From NCBI RefSeq assembly GCF_004745805.1, contig NZ_SRLQ01000014.1:248001-312000 (forward strand): a stretch of DNA of 64,000 bases, given 5' to 3'. The DNA is from Mycolicibacterium sp. CH28 (GTDB lineage: Bacteria > Actinomycetota > Actinomycetes > Mycobacteriales > Mycobacteriaceae). The notes under the pieces are model-generated. The model did not search any database. It was not told the origin of the DNA and worked only from the letters and a program-made list of their open reading frames with translations. Positions 36,441-45,177 of this stretch are shown piece by piece. Both the position numbers and the translations under genes were made by a program. Position 1 is the stretch's first letter. Every line of letters begins with the position of its first letter.

Positions 36441-37691
36441 ATGCAGCCCGGCACCCTCATCCGCGACTACCTCATGCTCGGCTTGCGGTTCGACCGCATA
36501 GAGGAGGGGTACGTCGACTCCTTCACTGGCGATTCCGAACTGCGGCGCGCCGTGGCTGACGAGCCCGCTCCCGAGCCGGCCGAGCTGGCCCGGCAGGCTG
36601 ATCGGCTACTGGCCGAGCTGCCGCAGGTGCCGCGCGAAGCCGGCTTCACCGACCAGCGGGCCGACTTTATCGGCGCGCACCTGCGTGCGCTCGCTTTTTC
36701 GGCGCGCAAGTTCGCCGGCGAGCCGGTGGGCTTCGTCGACGAGGTTCGCAACTACTTCGACGTCGAGATCAGCAAGGGGGACGAGGAGCGCTACCGCGCT
36801 GCCCACGTCCGCATCGACGAGGCGCTCGGCGGGACCGGCTCGTTGGTCGAGCGAATGGAAGCCCACCGCCGTGCCGACGAGATCCCGCCCGAGCGTCTCG
36901 AGGAAGCCATCCACGCGTTCTCCAGCGCGCTGCGCGACACCGTCCGCGCGACCTACCCACTGCCGGAAGCCGAGACGATCGTCTATGAGGTGGTCAGCGA
37001 CAAGCCGTGGTCGGGGTTCAACTACTACGAGGGCAACTATCGCTCCAGGGTCGCGGTCAACGCCGATCTCAAACAGCAGATGGCAAACCTGCCGCGGCTG
37101 GTCGCGCACGAGGCCTATCCCGGGCACCACACCGAGCACTGCCGCAAGGAGGCCGGCTTGGTGGCGGGCGGCGACCAGCAGGAGCAGACCATCTTCCTGG
37201 TGAACACCCCGCAGTGCCTGATGGCTGAGGGACTGGCCGATCTGGCGTTGTATGCGGCGGTCGGGGGCGGGTCGAGTGGAGCGGCGGGGGGAAACGGAGG
37301 GTGGGGGCGTTGGGCCACCGATATCTATGCCGACCTGGGGTTGCGGTTCGACGGTGAGCGCGCCGAGGCGCTGTCGGAAGCGACGGCTGCGCTGGCCGAT
37401 GTGCGTCAGGACGCGGCCCTGATGCTGCACGACGAGCACCGCGACGTCGACGAGGTCGCCGCCTTCCTGCAGCGCTGGTTGCTGGTCAACGACACCCGCG
37501 CCCGGCAGATGCTGCGATTCCTGTCCTCCCCGCTGTGGCGGACCTACACCTCCACCTACGTCGAGGGGTACCGGCTGCTGCGCGCGTGGCTCGACAACCG
37601 GCCCGCCGGAGTAGGGCTGACCGAGCGGTTCGGGCGGCTGCTCGACGAGCCGCTGATCCCCTCGGCGTTGCGTGTCGACGTGCGCCGATAG
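36441..37691 (+). CDS. DUF885 family protein, possible metallohydrolase
   Basis: A 416-residue protein with the DUF885 signature: a zinc-type motif HEAYPGHHTEH (His-Glu plus His-His) near residue 220 and a second conserved LMAEGLADLALYA with a Glu that may complete the site. The family is seen as M1/M2-like metallopeptidase relatives. A Gly/Ser-rich loop follows the second motif. The start ATG at 36441 is chosen; the long open frame back to 35976 is antisense to coaA. From memory M. tuberculosis lacks it between coaA and glyA. Confidence 0.75.
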   Translation: MQPGTLIRDYLMLGLRFDRIEEGYVDSFTGDSELRRAVADEPAPEPAELARQADRLLAELPQVPREAGFTDQRADFIGAHLRALAFSARKFAGEPVGFVDEVRNYFDVEISKGDEERYRAAHVRIDEALGGTGSLVERMEAHRRADEIPPERLEEAIHAFSSALRDTVRATYPLPEAETIVYEVVSDKPWSGFNYYEGNYRSRVAVNADLKQQMANLPRLVAHEAYPGHHTEHCRKEAGLVAGGDQQEQTIFLVNTPQCLMAEGLADLALYAAVGGGSSGAAGGNGGWGRWATDIYADLGLRFDGERAEALSEATAALADVRQDAALMLHDEHRDVDEVAAFLQRWLLVNDTRARQMLRFLSSPLWRTYTSTYVEGYRLLRAWLDNRPAGVGLTERFGRLLDEPLIPSALRVDVRR

Positions 37692-37700
37692 GCTTATGCC

Positions 37701-39167
37701 ATGACCGCTGACTCGACGCTTTCGACTTCGGCCGCCGCCCCGGGCGCCGACTACGCCGCCACCGCCAGCGAGGCCTACCGCGCGGCACTGAAGGTCATCG
37801 AATCCGTCGAGCCGCGAATCGCCGCGGCCACTGTCAAAGAGCTTGCCGATCAACGCGATTCGCTCAAGCTGATCGCCAGTGAGAACTACGCCTCGCCGGC
37901 CGTGCTGCTGACGATGGGCACTTGGCTGTCCGACAAGTACGCCGAGGGAACCGTCGGGCACCGGTTCTATGCGGGCTGCCAGAACGTCGACACCGTCGAA
38001 AGCGTGGCCGCCGAGCATGCCCGCGAGCTCTTCGGCGCCCCCTACGCCTACGTCCAGCCGCACTCCGGCATCGACGCCAACCTGGTCGCGTTCTGGGCCA
38101 TCCTGGCCACCCGGGTTGAGACGCCGGCGCTGAAGGATCTCGGCGTCAAGCACGTGAACGATCTTTCGGAGGCCGAGTGGGAGAGGCTGCGGGCCAAGCT
38201 TGGCAGCCAGCGGCTGCTGGGAATGTCGTTGGACGCCGGCGGTCATCTCACCCACGGCTTCCGGCCCAACATTTCCGGCAAGATGTTCCATCAGCGCAGC
38301 TACGGCACCAATCCCGAAACCGGATTGATCGACTATGACGCCGTTGCCGCCGCCGCCCGCGAGTTCAAGCCACTGATCCTGATTGCCGGGTACTCGGCCT
38401 ACCCGCGCCGGGTCAACTTCGCCAAGATGCGCGAGATCGCCGACGAGGTCGGCGCCACCCTGATGGTCGACATGGCGCACTTCGCCGGCCTGGTGGCAGG
38501 CAAGGTGTTCACCGGTGACGAGGATCCGGTGCCGCACGCCCACGTCACCACCACGACCACACACAAGTCGCTGCGCGGTCCCCGCGGCGGACTGGTGCTG
38601 GCAACCGAGGAATACGCACCCGCCGTCGACAAGGGCTGCCCGATGGTGCTCGGCGGCCCGTTGTCGCATGTCATGGCCGCCAAGGCCGTCGCGCTGGCCG
38701 AGGCGCGCCAGCCCTCGTTCCAGACCTACGCCCAGCGGGTTGCCGACAACGCCAAGGCTTTCGCCGAGGGTCTGCTCAAGCGCGGGGCCCGGCTGGTCAC
38801 CGGCGGCACCGACAACCATCTCGTGCTGCTCGACGTGCAGTCCTTCGGGTTGACCGGTCGCCAGGCCGAGTCCGCTCTGCTGGACTCCGGTGTCGTTACC
38901 AACCGCAACTCCATCCCGGCCGACCCGAACGGTGCCTGGTACTCCAGCGGCATCCGGTTCGGTACTCCGGCATTGACCACTCGTGGGTTCGGTCCGGCCG
39001 AGTTCGACCGGGTCGCCGAGCTGGTGGTGGAGGTGCTGTCCAACACCGAGGCAGACGGAACCTCGAAAGCCAAGTACACGCTGGCTGAGGGCACGGCTGA
39101 CCGGGTACACGCCGCCGCCGCGGAGCTGCTGGACGCCAATCCGCTGTATCCAGGACTGACGCTCTAG
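37701..39167 (+). CDS. glyA: Serine hydroxymethyltransferase, long insert-bearing type
   Basis: A 488-residue SHMT that interconverts serine and glycine with tetrahydrofolate. Seen: SENYASPAVL, KYAEGTVGHRFYAGC, the PLP lysine in TTTTHKSLRGPRGG, and VTNRNSIPADP near the end. It is about 60 residues longer than M. tuberculosis GlyA1 (426, from memory): an N-terminal extension of about 25 residues and an insert between HSGIDANL and LDAGGHLTHG (WAILATRVETPALK onward, about 30-40 residues). That insert is the one known from Chlamydiae and some Actinobacteria. It starts nine bases after the DUF885 gene. Confidence 0.92.
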   Translation: MTADSTLSTSAAAPGADYAATASEAYRAALKVIESVEPRIAAATVKELADQRDSLKLIASENYASPAVLLTMGTWLSDKYAEGTVGHRFYAGCQNVDTVESVAAEHARELFGAPYAYVQPHSGIDANLVAFWAILATRVETPALKDLGVKHVNDLSEAEWERLRAKLGSQRLLGMSLDAGGHLTHGFRPNISGKMFHQRSYGTNPETGLIDYDAVAAAAREFKPLILIAGYSAYPRRVNFAKMREIADEVGATLMVDMAHFAGLVAGKVFTGDEDPVPHAHVTTTTTHKSLRGPRGGLVLATEEYAPAVDKGCPMVLGGPLSHVMAAKAVALAEARQPSFQTYAQRVADNAKAFAEGLLKRGARLVTGGTDNHLVLLDVQSFGLTGRQAESALLDSGVVTNRNSIPADPNGAWYSSGIRFGTPALTTRGFGPAEFDRVAELVVEVLSNTEADGTSKAKYTLAEGTADRVHAAAAELLDANPLYPGLTL

Positions 39168-39228
39168 ACGCGCGAAACGCCGGGCGGCTGACTTTTCGAC
39201 AGCCGTGTCTGTGAGTTACAGTTACCGC

Positions 39229-40056
39229 ATGGCACAGCTACCTGTCCCCAACGCGCTGACCCTCGAACTGGAGCCGGTTGTCGCCGAGAACCTGGCCCGT
39301 TTTCTGGAGACTGCCGACGAGTGGTACGCCCACGACTTCGTTCCTTTCGACCAGGGCGAGAACTTCGCCTTCCTCGGTGGCAAGGACTGGGACCCGTCCC
39401 AGGTGACGTTGCCCTCCGCTGTCGTTGACGCATGCGAGATCATGCTCGTCACCAAAGACAACCTCGCTGGATACCACCGTGAGCTGGTGGAACACTTCAT
39501 CCTCCAGGACAAGTGGGGCCGCTGGATGGGCCGGTGGACCGCTGAGGAGAACCTGCACGCCATCGCGATCCGCGAGTACCTGGTCGTGACCCGCAACTTC
39601 GACCCGACCGCCAACGAGGATGTCCGCGTCGCGCACGTCATGCGGGGGTACCGGGCCGACAACTACACCCAGATCGAGACGCTGGTGTTCATGGCGCTCT
39701 ACGAGCGCGCCCACGCGGTGTTCCTGCGCAACCTCGAAGCCAAGCTCGACGAGCCGGTGCTCAAGGGTCTGATCGGCCGGATCGCCAATGACGAGGAGCG
39801 TCACGAGGCGGTCTTCCACAACCTCGTCGCGCACTGCCTGGAGACCCACCGCGACTCGACGATCGCCGCGGTGGCGCGCCGCGCAGGCGGACTCGGTGTC
39901 GTCGGCGGCGACATCTTCGAGTACCAGGACAAGCTGCACAACGTTGCCCAGGCCGGCATCTTCAGTTTCGACGACGCGCGCCAGGTGGTCTCCGATCGCA
40001 TCAAGGCCTGGGGCCTCGACGGCGAGTCCGTGCTGAAGAAGTTCGTTCTCGTCTGA
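39229..40056 (+). CDS. desA2: Acyl-ACP desaturase DesA2
   Basis: A 275-residue ferritin-fold diiron desaturase, equal in length to M. tuberculosis DesA2 (Rv1094). Iron-ligand helices are visible: AEENLHAIAIREYL with the E and H, and NDEERHEAVFHN with ExxH. It belongs to the soluble acyl-ACP desaturases that supply mycolic acid precursors; DesA2 has a degenerate site and its activity is debated. The start ATG at 39229; an in-frame GTG at 39205 is less likely. A 6-base-pair hairpin (39185-39205) lies in the leader. Confidence 0.92.
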   Translation: MAQLPVPNALTLELEPVVAENLARFLETADEWYAHDFVPFDQGENFAFLGGKDWDPSQVTLPSAVVDACEIMLVTKDNLAGYHRELVEHFILQDKWGRWMGRWTAEENLHAIAIREYLVVTRNFDPTANEDVRVAHVMRGYRADNYTQIETLVFMALYERAHAVFLRNLEAKLDEPVLKGLIGRIANDEERHEAVFHNLVAHCLETHRDSTIAAVARRAGGLGVVGGDIFEYQDKLHNVAQAGIFSFDDARQVVSDRIKAWGLDGESVLKKFVLV

Positions 40057-40111
40057 CACGGCGGCGCGCCTGAGCGGCGCGCGGGCGCCGACGGGAGTAG
40101 CGTCCCCGGTG

Positions 40112-40243
40112 ATGGCTAGCGACATGCTCTGCTGTCCGGGCGGCACCTATCGTTTCTACGACAGGACCGGCCCCGGTCCTGGTGCCGCAGCGTCCGCCGG
40201 ATTGCTCGTGCGGGGCCGCGCGGGTTGTAGGAGCGCCCAGTGA
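40112..40243 (+). CDS. Small gene overlapping phoH2, candidate phoAT antitoxin
   Basis: An open frame of 43 codons from ATG at 40112 whose TGA overlaps the phoH2 GTG start (GTGA, 40240-40243). The product is Cys/Gly/Arg-rich (LCCPGGTYRFYDR at the start). In mycobacteria PhoH2 is known to be co-transcribed with a small upstream antitoxin-like gene, phoAT, and this frame has the expected place and overlap. I cannot confirm sequence similarity. An internal ATG at 40124 is possible; the ribosome site is weak. Confidence 0.45.
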   Translation: MASDMLCCPGGTYRFYDRTGPGPGAAASAGLLVRGRAGCRSAQ

Positions 40244-41559
40244 TCGATTCGCAGTCGCCCATTCGGACTTATGTGCTCGACACCTCCGTCTTGCTGTCCG
40301 ACCCGTGGGCGTGCACCCGGTTCGCCGAACACGAAGTGGTGGTACCACTGGTGGTCATCAGCGAGCTGGAAGCCAAGCGCCACCACCACGAGCTGGGTTG
40401 GTTCGCCCGACAGGCGCTGCGGCTGTTCGACGACCTACGCATCGAGCACGGTCGCCTGGATCAGCCCATTCCGGTTGGGACGCAAGGCGGAACGCTGCAT
40501 GTCGAACTGAACCACAGCGATCCGGCGGTGCTGCCCGCCGGGTTCCGGACCGAGAGCAACGACGCGCGAATCCTGACGGTCGCCGCCAACCTGGCCGCCG
40601 AGGGCAAGGCAGTCACGTTGGTCAGCAAGGACATACCGCTCCGGGTGAAAGCCGGCGCGGTGGGCCTCACGGCAGACGAGTATCACGCCCAGGATGTCAT
40701 CACGTCGGGTTGGACCGGGATGTCCGAGCTCGACGTCGCCGCCGAGGACATCGACGCGCTGTTCGCCGAGGGTGAGGTCGACCTAGCCGAGGCCCGTAAT
40801 CTGCCCTGCCATACCGGCATTCGACTACTGGGTGGCAGCTCGAGCGCACTGGGCCGGGTCAACGCCGACAAGAAGGTCCAGGTGGTTCGTGGGGATCGCG
40901 AGGTGTTCGGCCTCCGGGGAAGGTCGGCCGAACAGCGCGTGGCCCTGGATCTGCTGCTCGACGAGTCCGTCGGCATCGTTTCGCTGGGCGGCAAGGCCGG
41001 CACCGGCAAGTCCGCACTGGCGTTGTGCGCCGGTCTGGAAGCCGTGCTCGAGCGGCGCACCCAGCGCAAGGTCGTGGTGTTCCGGCCGCTGTACGCCGTC
41101 GGCGGGCAGGAGCTGGGCTACCTGCCCGGCAGCGAGAGCGACAAGATGGGCCCCTGGGCGCAGGCTGTGTTCGACACCCTCGAAGGGCTGGCGAGCCCCG
41201 CGGTGCTCGAGGAGGTGCAGTCCCGCGGCATGCTCGAGGTGCTGCCGCTGACTCACATCCGTGGCCGGTCGCTGCATGACTCCTTCGTGATCGTCGACGA
41301 AGCCCAGTCGCTGGAGCGCAATGTGTTGCTGACCGTGCTGTCGCGCCTGGGCAGCGGATCACGAGTGGTGCTCACCCACGACGTGGCCCAGCGCGACAAT
41401 CTGCGTGTCGGTCGCCACGACGGCGTCGCGGCGGTCATCGAGAAGCTCAAGGGCCACCCGCTGTTCGCTCATATCACGTTGATGCGCAGCGAACGCTCGC
41501 CGATCGCGGCGCTGGTCACCGAGATGCTGGAGGAGATCAGCCCCGCCGCGCTGCCCTGA
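40240..41559 (+). CDS. phoH2: PhoH2: PIN-domain ribonuclease fused to PhoH ATPase/helicase
   Basis: A 439-residue two-domain protein. The N-terminal PIN domain (about 1-140) has the first catalytic Asp in YVLDTSVLLSD, a further acidic pair in ELEAKRHH and NDARILT. The C-terminal PhoH domain carries Walker A GGKAGTGKSALAL and Walker B IVDEAQSLER. Characterised mycobacterial PhoH2 unwinds and cleaves RNA in an ATP-dependent way. The start is GTG at 40240, overlapping the stop of the small frame at 40112-40243. The length is close to Rv1095 (433 residues). Confidence 0.93.
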   Translation: MIDSQSPIRTYVLDTSVLLSDPWACTRFAEHEVVVPLVVISELEAKRHHHELGWFARQALRLFDDLRIEHGRLDQPIPVGTQGGTLHVELNHSDPAVLPAGFRTESNDARILTVAANLAAEGKAVTLVSKDIPLRVKAGAVGLTADEYHAQDVITSGWTGMSELDVAAEDIDALFAEGEVDLAEARNLPCHTGIRLLGGSSSALGRVNADKKVQVVRGDREVFGLRGRSAEQRVALDLLLDESVGIVSLGGKAGTGKSALALCAGLEAVLERRTQRKVVVFRPLYAVGGQELGYLPGSESDKMGPWAQAVFDTLEGLASPAVLEEVQSRGMLEVLPLTHIRGRSLHDSFVIVDEAQSLERNVLLTVLSRLGSGSRVVLTHDVAQRDNLRVGRHDGVAAVIEKLKGHPLFAHITLMRSERSPIAALVTEMLEEISPAALP

Positions 41560-41574
41560 GCCTGAGTCGCACCC

Positions 41575-41598
41575 GGTGCCGCTCCCGTGAGCGGTACC
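41575..41598 (+). terminator. Hairpin after phoH2, probable terminator
   Basis: GGTGCCGCTC and GAGCGGTACC pair over ten positions with one mismatch around CCGT, 16 bases after the phoH2 stop. No T-run follows, which is common in mycobacteria. Confidence 0.5.
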
Positions 41599-41612
41599 GC
41601 GCGTGAACAGGG

Positions 41613-41632
41613 ACCGGCCAGCTACGGCCGGT
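41613..41632 (+). promoter_or_regulatory. Second hairpin in front of the deacetylase start
   Basis: ACCGGCC (41613-41619) pairs exactly with GGCCGGT (41626-41632), 12 bases before the GTG at 41645. It may be part of a tandem terminator with 41575-41598, or a leader structure that affects translation of the deacetylase. Confidence 0.35.
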
Positions 41633-41644
41633 AAACTCACCGAC

Positions 41645-42526
41645 GTGCCGCGCTATCCCGACAGCCTGTCCTGGTCCTATTTGCGGACCGTGATCGGTGT
41701 CTGCGCGGGAGTGGCCGTCATCGTCATCGGCGGATTCACCGGTCACGTCAAGGTTGCCAAGGCTGACGCCGTCGACTGCTCGGTGGTCAAATGCGTGGCG
41801 CTGACCTTTGATGACGGGCCGTCGCCGTACACCGACCGGCTGCTGGGCATCCTCAACGACGCCGACGCCAAGGCCACCTTCTTCGAGATCGGCAACAAGG
41901 TGGCGGCCAACCCGGCCGGTGCCAAGCGGGTGGTTGACGCCGGCATGGAGCTGGGCAGTCACACCTGGGAACACCCCAACATGACGACGATCCCGATCGA
42001 GGATGTACCGGCCCAGTTCAGCAAGGCCAACGACGCGATCAAGGCGGCCACCGGCCAGACGCCGGTGTTGTGGCGGCCAGCGGGCGGGCTGACCAACGAC
42101 GCGGTCAACCAGATCGCCGCCCAGTACGGTCTGGCCGCGATCCTGTGGGATGTCATCCCGTTCGACTGGATGAACGACTCGAACACCGCCGCCACCCGCT
42201 ACATGCTGATGAGCCAGATCAAGCCCGGCTCCGTGGTGCTCTTTCACGACGTCTACTCGTCCACCGTCGACCTGGTCTACCAGTTCATCCCGGTGCTCAA
42301 GGCCAACGGCTACCACCTGGTCACCGTGAGCCAGATGCTGGGCCCGCGTAAGCCGGGCAGTGTGTACGGGTCGCGGGACAACGGACCGCCGGTCAACCTG
42401 TTGCAGGACATCCCCGCCAGTGACATTCCGACGTTACCGGCCACACCGTCGCCCAAGCCGATGCCGAACATTCCGATCACCGACATCCCCGGGGCAAATT
42501 CCGGCGGTTCCAACAACGGCGCTTAG
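41645..42526 (+). CDS. Polysaccharide deacetylase, NodB type (Rv1096-like), exported
   Basis: A 293-residue carbohydrate esterase family 4 protein. A signal or anchor helix (about residues 14-34) precedes the NodB domain, with LTFDDGPS (Asp pair), SHTWEHPN (metal-binding His pair), RPAGG and LFHDVYSST. The C-terminal 60 residues are Pro-rich and end GGSNNGA, nearly as in M. tuberculosis Rv1096, a peptidoglycan deacetylase. The start GTG at 41645 matches that protein; an upstream GTG at 41603 is less likely. Confidence 0.9.
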   Translation: MPRYPDSLSWSYLRTVIGVCAGVAVIVIGGFTGHVKVAKADAVDCSVVKCVALTFDDGPSPYTDRLLGILNDADAKATFFEIGNKVAANPAGAKRVVDAGMELGSHTWEHPNMTTIPIEDVPAQFSKANDAIKAATGQTPVLWRPAGGLTNDAVNQIAAQYGLAAILWDVIPFDWMNDSNTAATRYMLMSQIKPGSVVLFHDVYSSTVDLVYQFIPVLKANGYHLVTVSQMLGPRKPGSVYGSRDNGPPVNLLQDIPASDIPTLPATPSPKPMPNIPITDIPGANSGGSNNGA

Positions 42527-42538
42527 GGCCGACGCGTA

Positions 42539-43744
42539 GTGCATTCCGTCACCTCGTTCGTCCTGACCTTGCTGGTGCTCGGCTATGCCGTGGTCTCGGG
42601 ACTGGTCAACCGGTGGTACGTCGCGCCGGCATTGATCTTCGTCGGGCTGGGTATGGCGCTCGGACCGTTCGGGTTCGACCTGCTCGACGCCGGGGCGGGC
42701 ACCCAGGGCTACACGGTGCTGGCGCAGCTGGCACTGACGGTCATCATGTTCAACCAGGCGGCCAAGCTGGATCCGGGTGCCGTGCTGCGCCGCGGGCATG
42801 TGACATTCCGCTTGCTGATGGTCGGGATACCGCTGACGTTGATCCTGGGCACGCTGACCGCTGTGGTGCTGCTGCCGGTGCTGCCGTGGTGGGAGGCGGT
42901 GTGCCTGGCCGCGATCGTGGCGCCCACCGAAGTGGCGTTGATCGACGCGTTGCTGGAAGATCACCGCATCCCTGAGCGGGTGCGCAACGCGCTATCGGTG
43001 GAGAGCGGCTTCTACGACGGTTTCGCGTTGGCAGTGCTGCTGGCCGCGATGGCCCTGGCGTCGGCGCACACCGATTCACGGCCCCGGGACTGGGGCTTGT
43101 TCGTCGTTCGCACCGAATTCCTGTCGGTGGTCATCGGTGCGGCGGTCGGCCTGCTCGGTGCGGCGGTCATCGCCTGGTCGCGGCGGCGGGACTGGATGAG
43201 TGACACCTGGGCGCAGCTGTCCACCTTGGCTGTCGCATTGATCTGTTTCGAGTTGGGCGAGCGCGTCCACGCCAGTGGATTCGTCGCGGCGTTCACCGGC
43301 GGGTTGGCTTTCGCCCTAGTGGCACGGCGAACCAATACCCAAGTGTCCAGCCAGGTTTCGGACGCCGCCGGGCAGCTGCTGGAGTTGATGGTGTTCGCGA
43401 TGCTCGGCGCATTCGCCGTGATCGACGCCTGGTCCCACGTCACGTGGCAGATCGTGGTGTTCTGCGTGGTGGCGTTGTTCGGCGTGCGTCTGGCCGCAGT
43501 TGCGGTGGCCTTGATCCGCACCGATCTCCCTGGCTACAGCCGGGCATTCATCGGCTGGCACGGGCCGCGGGGGATCGGCACGGTAGTACTAGGCCTGCTG
43601 GTGATCGACCGCGGCGACATCCAGCACGCCGATCTGATCGCTCAGGCTGGGGTGGTCGCGGTGACGCTGAGCCTGGCGCTGCACAGTCTCACCGCGCCAC
43701 TGGGCATCCGCCGCTATGGCCGCGCCGCAAACAGCGCGGCCTAG
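42539..43744 (+). CDS. Cation:proton antiporter, CPA1 type
   Basis: A 401-residue integral membrane protein with about twelve helices, of the Na+/H+ (CPA1) exchanger superfamily. Charged residues within helices are visible (APTEVALIDALLEDHRIP, FYDGFALAVLL), which is typical for ion-binding sites. The start is GTG at 42539, 12 bases after the deacetylase stop, so the two may be co-transcribed. From memory M. tuberculosis H37Rv has a different gene (Rv1097c) here. The ion is not determinable. Confidence 0.83.
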   Translation: MHSVTSFVLTLLVLGYAVVSGLVNRWYVAPALIFVGLGMALGPFGFDLLDAGAGTQGYTVLAQLALTVIMFNQAAKLDPGAVLRRGHVTFRLLMVGIPLTLILGTLTAVVLLPVLPWWEAVCLAAIVAPTEVALIDALLEDHRIPERVRNALSVESGFYDGFALAVLLAAMALASAHTDSRPRDWGLFVVRTEFLSVVIGAAVGLLGAAVIAWSRRRDWMSDTWAQLSTLAVALICFELGERVHASGFVAAFTGGLAFALVARRTNTQVSSQVSDAAGQLLELMVFAMLGAFAVIDAWSHVTWQIVVFCVVALFGVRLAAVAVALIRTDLPGYSRAFIGWHGPRGIGTVVLGLLVIDRGDIQHADLIAQAGVVAVTLSLALHSLTAPLGIRRYGRAANSAA

Positions 43745-43752
43745 CGCACCCC

Positions 43753-45165
43753 TTACTCGCCGTCTTTCACCTTCGCCATCGCCAGCACGTCGAGGCGCTT
43801 GTCGAGCTCTTCCTCCGACAGCTTGTCGCCGATCAGCCCGCGGTCGATGACCGTCTGCCGGATGGTCTTCTTCTCCTTGAGAGCCTGCTTGGCGACGGCG
43901 GCGGCCTCTTCGTAGCCGATTGCCGAGTTCAGCGGCGTCACGATCGACGGTGACGACTCCGCGAGCCGGCGCAGCCGCTCCTCGTCGGCCACCAGGCCGT
44001 CGATGCAGCGCTCCGCGAACAGCCGGGAAACGTTGGCCAGCAACGTGAACGACTCCAGCAGGTTGCGCGCCATCATGGGGATGTAGACGTTGAGTTCGAA
44101 GGCGCCCGACAGGCCGCCGACCGTGATGGCGGCGTCATTGCCGATGACCTGGGCGGCCACCTGGGTGACGGCCTCGGGCAGCACCGGGTTGACCTTGCCC
44201 GGCATGATCGAGCTGCCCGGCTGCAGGTCGGGCAGGTGCAGCTCGGCCAGGCCCGTCAGCGGGCCCGAGCCCATCCACCGGATGTCGTTGGCGATCTTGG
44301 TCAGCGATGCTGCGATCGTCTTCAGAGCGCCGGAGGCCTCGACCAATCCGTCGCGGGCGGCCTGAGCCTCGAAAGAGTCTTTCGCCGTGCTCAATTCGGC
44401 CAGACCCGTCTGGACGACGAGCACGTCGACCACCTTGGCGCCGAACCCGTCCGGCGCGTTGAGGCCCGTGCCGACCGCGGTGCCGCCGATGGCGAGCTCA
44501 CCGAGACGCGGCAGGGTGGCCTTGACCCTTTCGATGCCGGCCTCGACCTGGCGGGCGTAGCCGCCGAACTCCTGGCCGAGGGTGACCGGCACGGCGTCCA
44601 TCAGGTGGGTGCGCCCGGACTTGACGACGGTGCGCCACTGGCGGGCCTTGTTGATCAGCGACTCGTGCAGCACTTCCAGCGCCGGAATGAGCTGGCGCAC
44701 TGCGGCTTCGGTCGCCGCGATGTGGGTGGAGGTGGGGAAGGTGTCGTTGGAGCTCTGCGACATGTTGACGTCGTCGTTGGGGTGCACCGTCACGCCTTCG
44801 CGTGCACAGATCGAGGCGATCACCTCGTTGGCGTTCATGTTGGAGCTGGTGCCCGACCCGGTCTGGAAGACGTCGATCGGGAACTGGTCGTCGTGCAGAC
44901 CGTCGGCGATCTCCCCGGCGGCGGCGATGATCGCGTCGGCCTTCTCCGCCGACAGCTTGCCGAGGTCCTTGTTCACCTGGGCGCACGCGCCCTTCAACAG
45001 TGCCATGGCGCGGATCTGGTTGCGGTCCAGCCCCCGGAAGGAGATCGGGAAGTTCTCGACGGCCCGCTGCGTCTGAGCCCGCCAGAGGGCCTTGGCCGGA
45101 ACCCGGACCTCGCCCATGGTGTCGTGCTCGATGCGGTATTCGCCCTCGACAACACTGTCGGTCAT
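43753..45165 (-). CDS. fum: Fumarate hydratase class II
   Basis: A 470-residue class II fumarase of the TCA cycle (fumarate plus water to malate). The family signature GSSIMPGKVNP with the catalytic Ser loop is present, plus SSNDTFPTS, SGRTHLMDAVP and the HPNDDVNMSQ segment. The length agrees with M. tuberculosis Fum (Rv1098c, 474). It follows glpX by 12 bases on the same strand, with AAGAAAGG in the gap as ribosome site, so glpX-fum is an operon. Confidence 0.95.
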   Translation of the reverse strand: MTDSVVEGEYRIEHDTMGEVRVPAKALWRAQTQRAVENFPISFRGLDRNQIRAMALLKGACAQVNKDLGKLSAEKADAIIAAAGEIADGLHDDQFPIDVFQTGSGTSSNMNANEVIASICAREGVTVHPNDDVNMSQSSNDTFPTSTHIAATEAAVRQLIPALEVLHESLINKARQWRTVVKSGRTHLMDAVPVTLGQEFGGYARQVEAGIERVKATLPRLGELAIGGTAVGTGLNAPDGFGAKVVDVLVVQTGLAELSTAKDSFEAQAARDGLVEASGALKTIAASLTKIANDIRWMGSGPLTGLAELHLPDLQPGSSIMPGKVNPVLPEAVTQVAAQVIGNDAAITVGGLSGAFELNVYIPMMARNLLESFTLLANVSRLFAERCIDGLVADEERLRRLAESSPSIVTPLNSAIGYEEAAAVAKQALKEKKTIRQTVIDRGLIGDKLSEEELDKRLDVLAMAKVKDGE

Positions 45166-45177
45166 GTAATGCCTTTC

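Noticed and set aside
36606..39110. An 834-codon open frame on the minus strand opposite the DUF885 and glyA genes
   Set aside because: It is antisense to two clear genes and has no recognisable motif; high GC content makes such long antisense frames common here.
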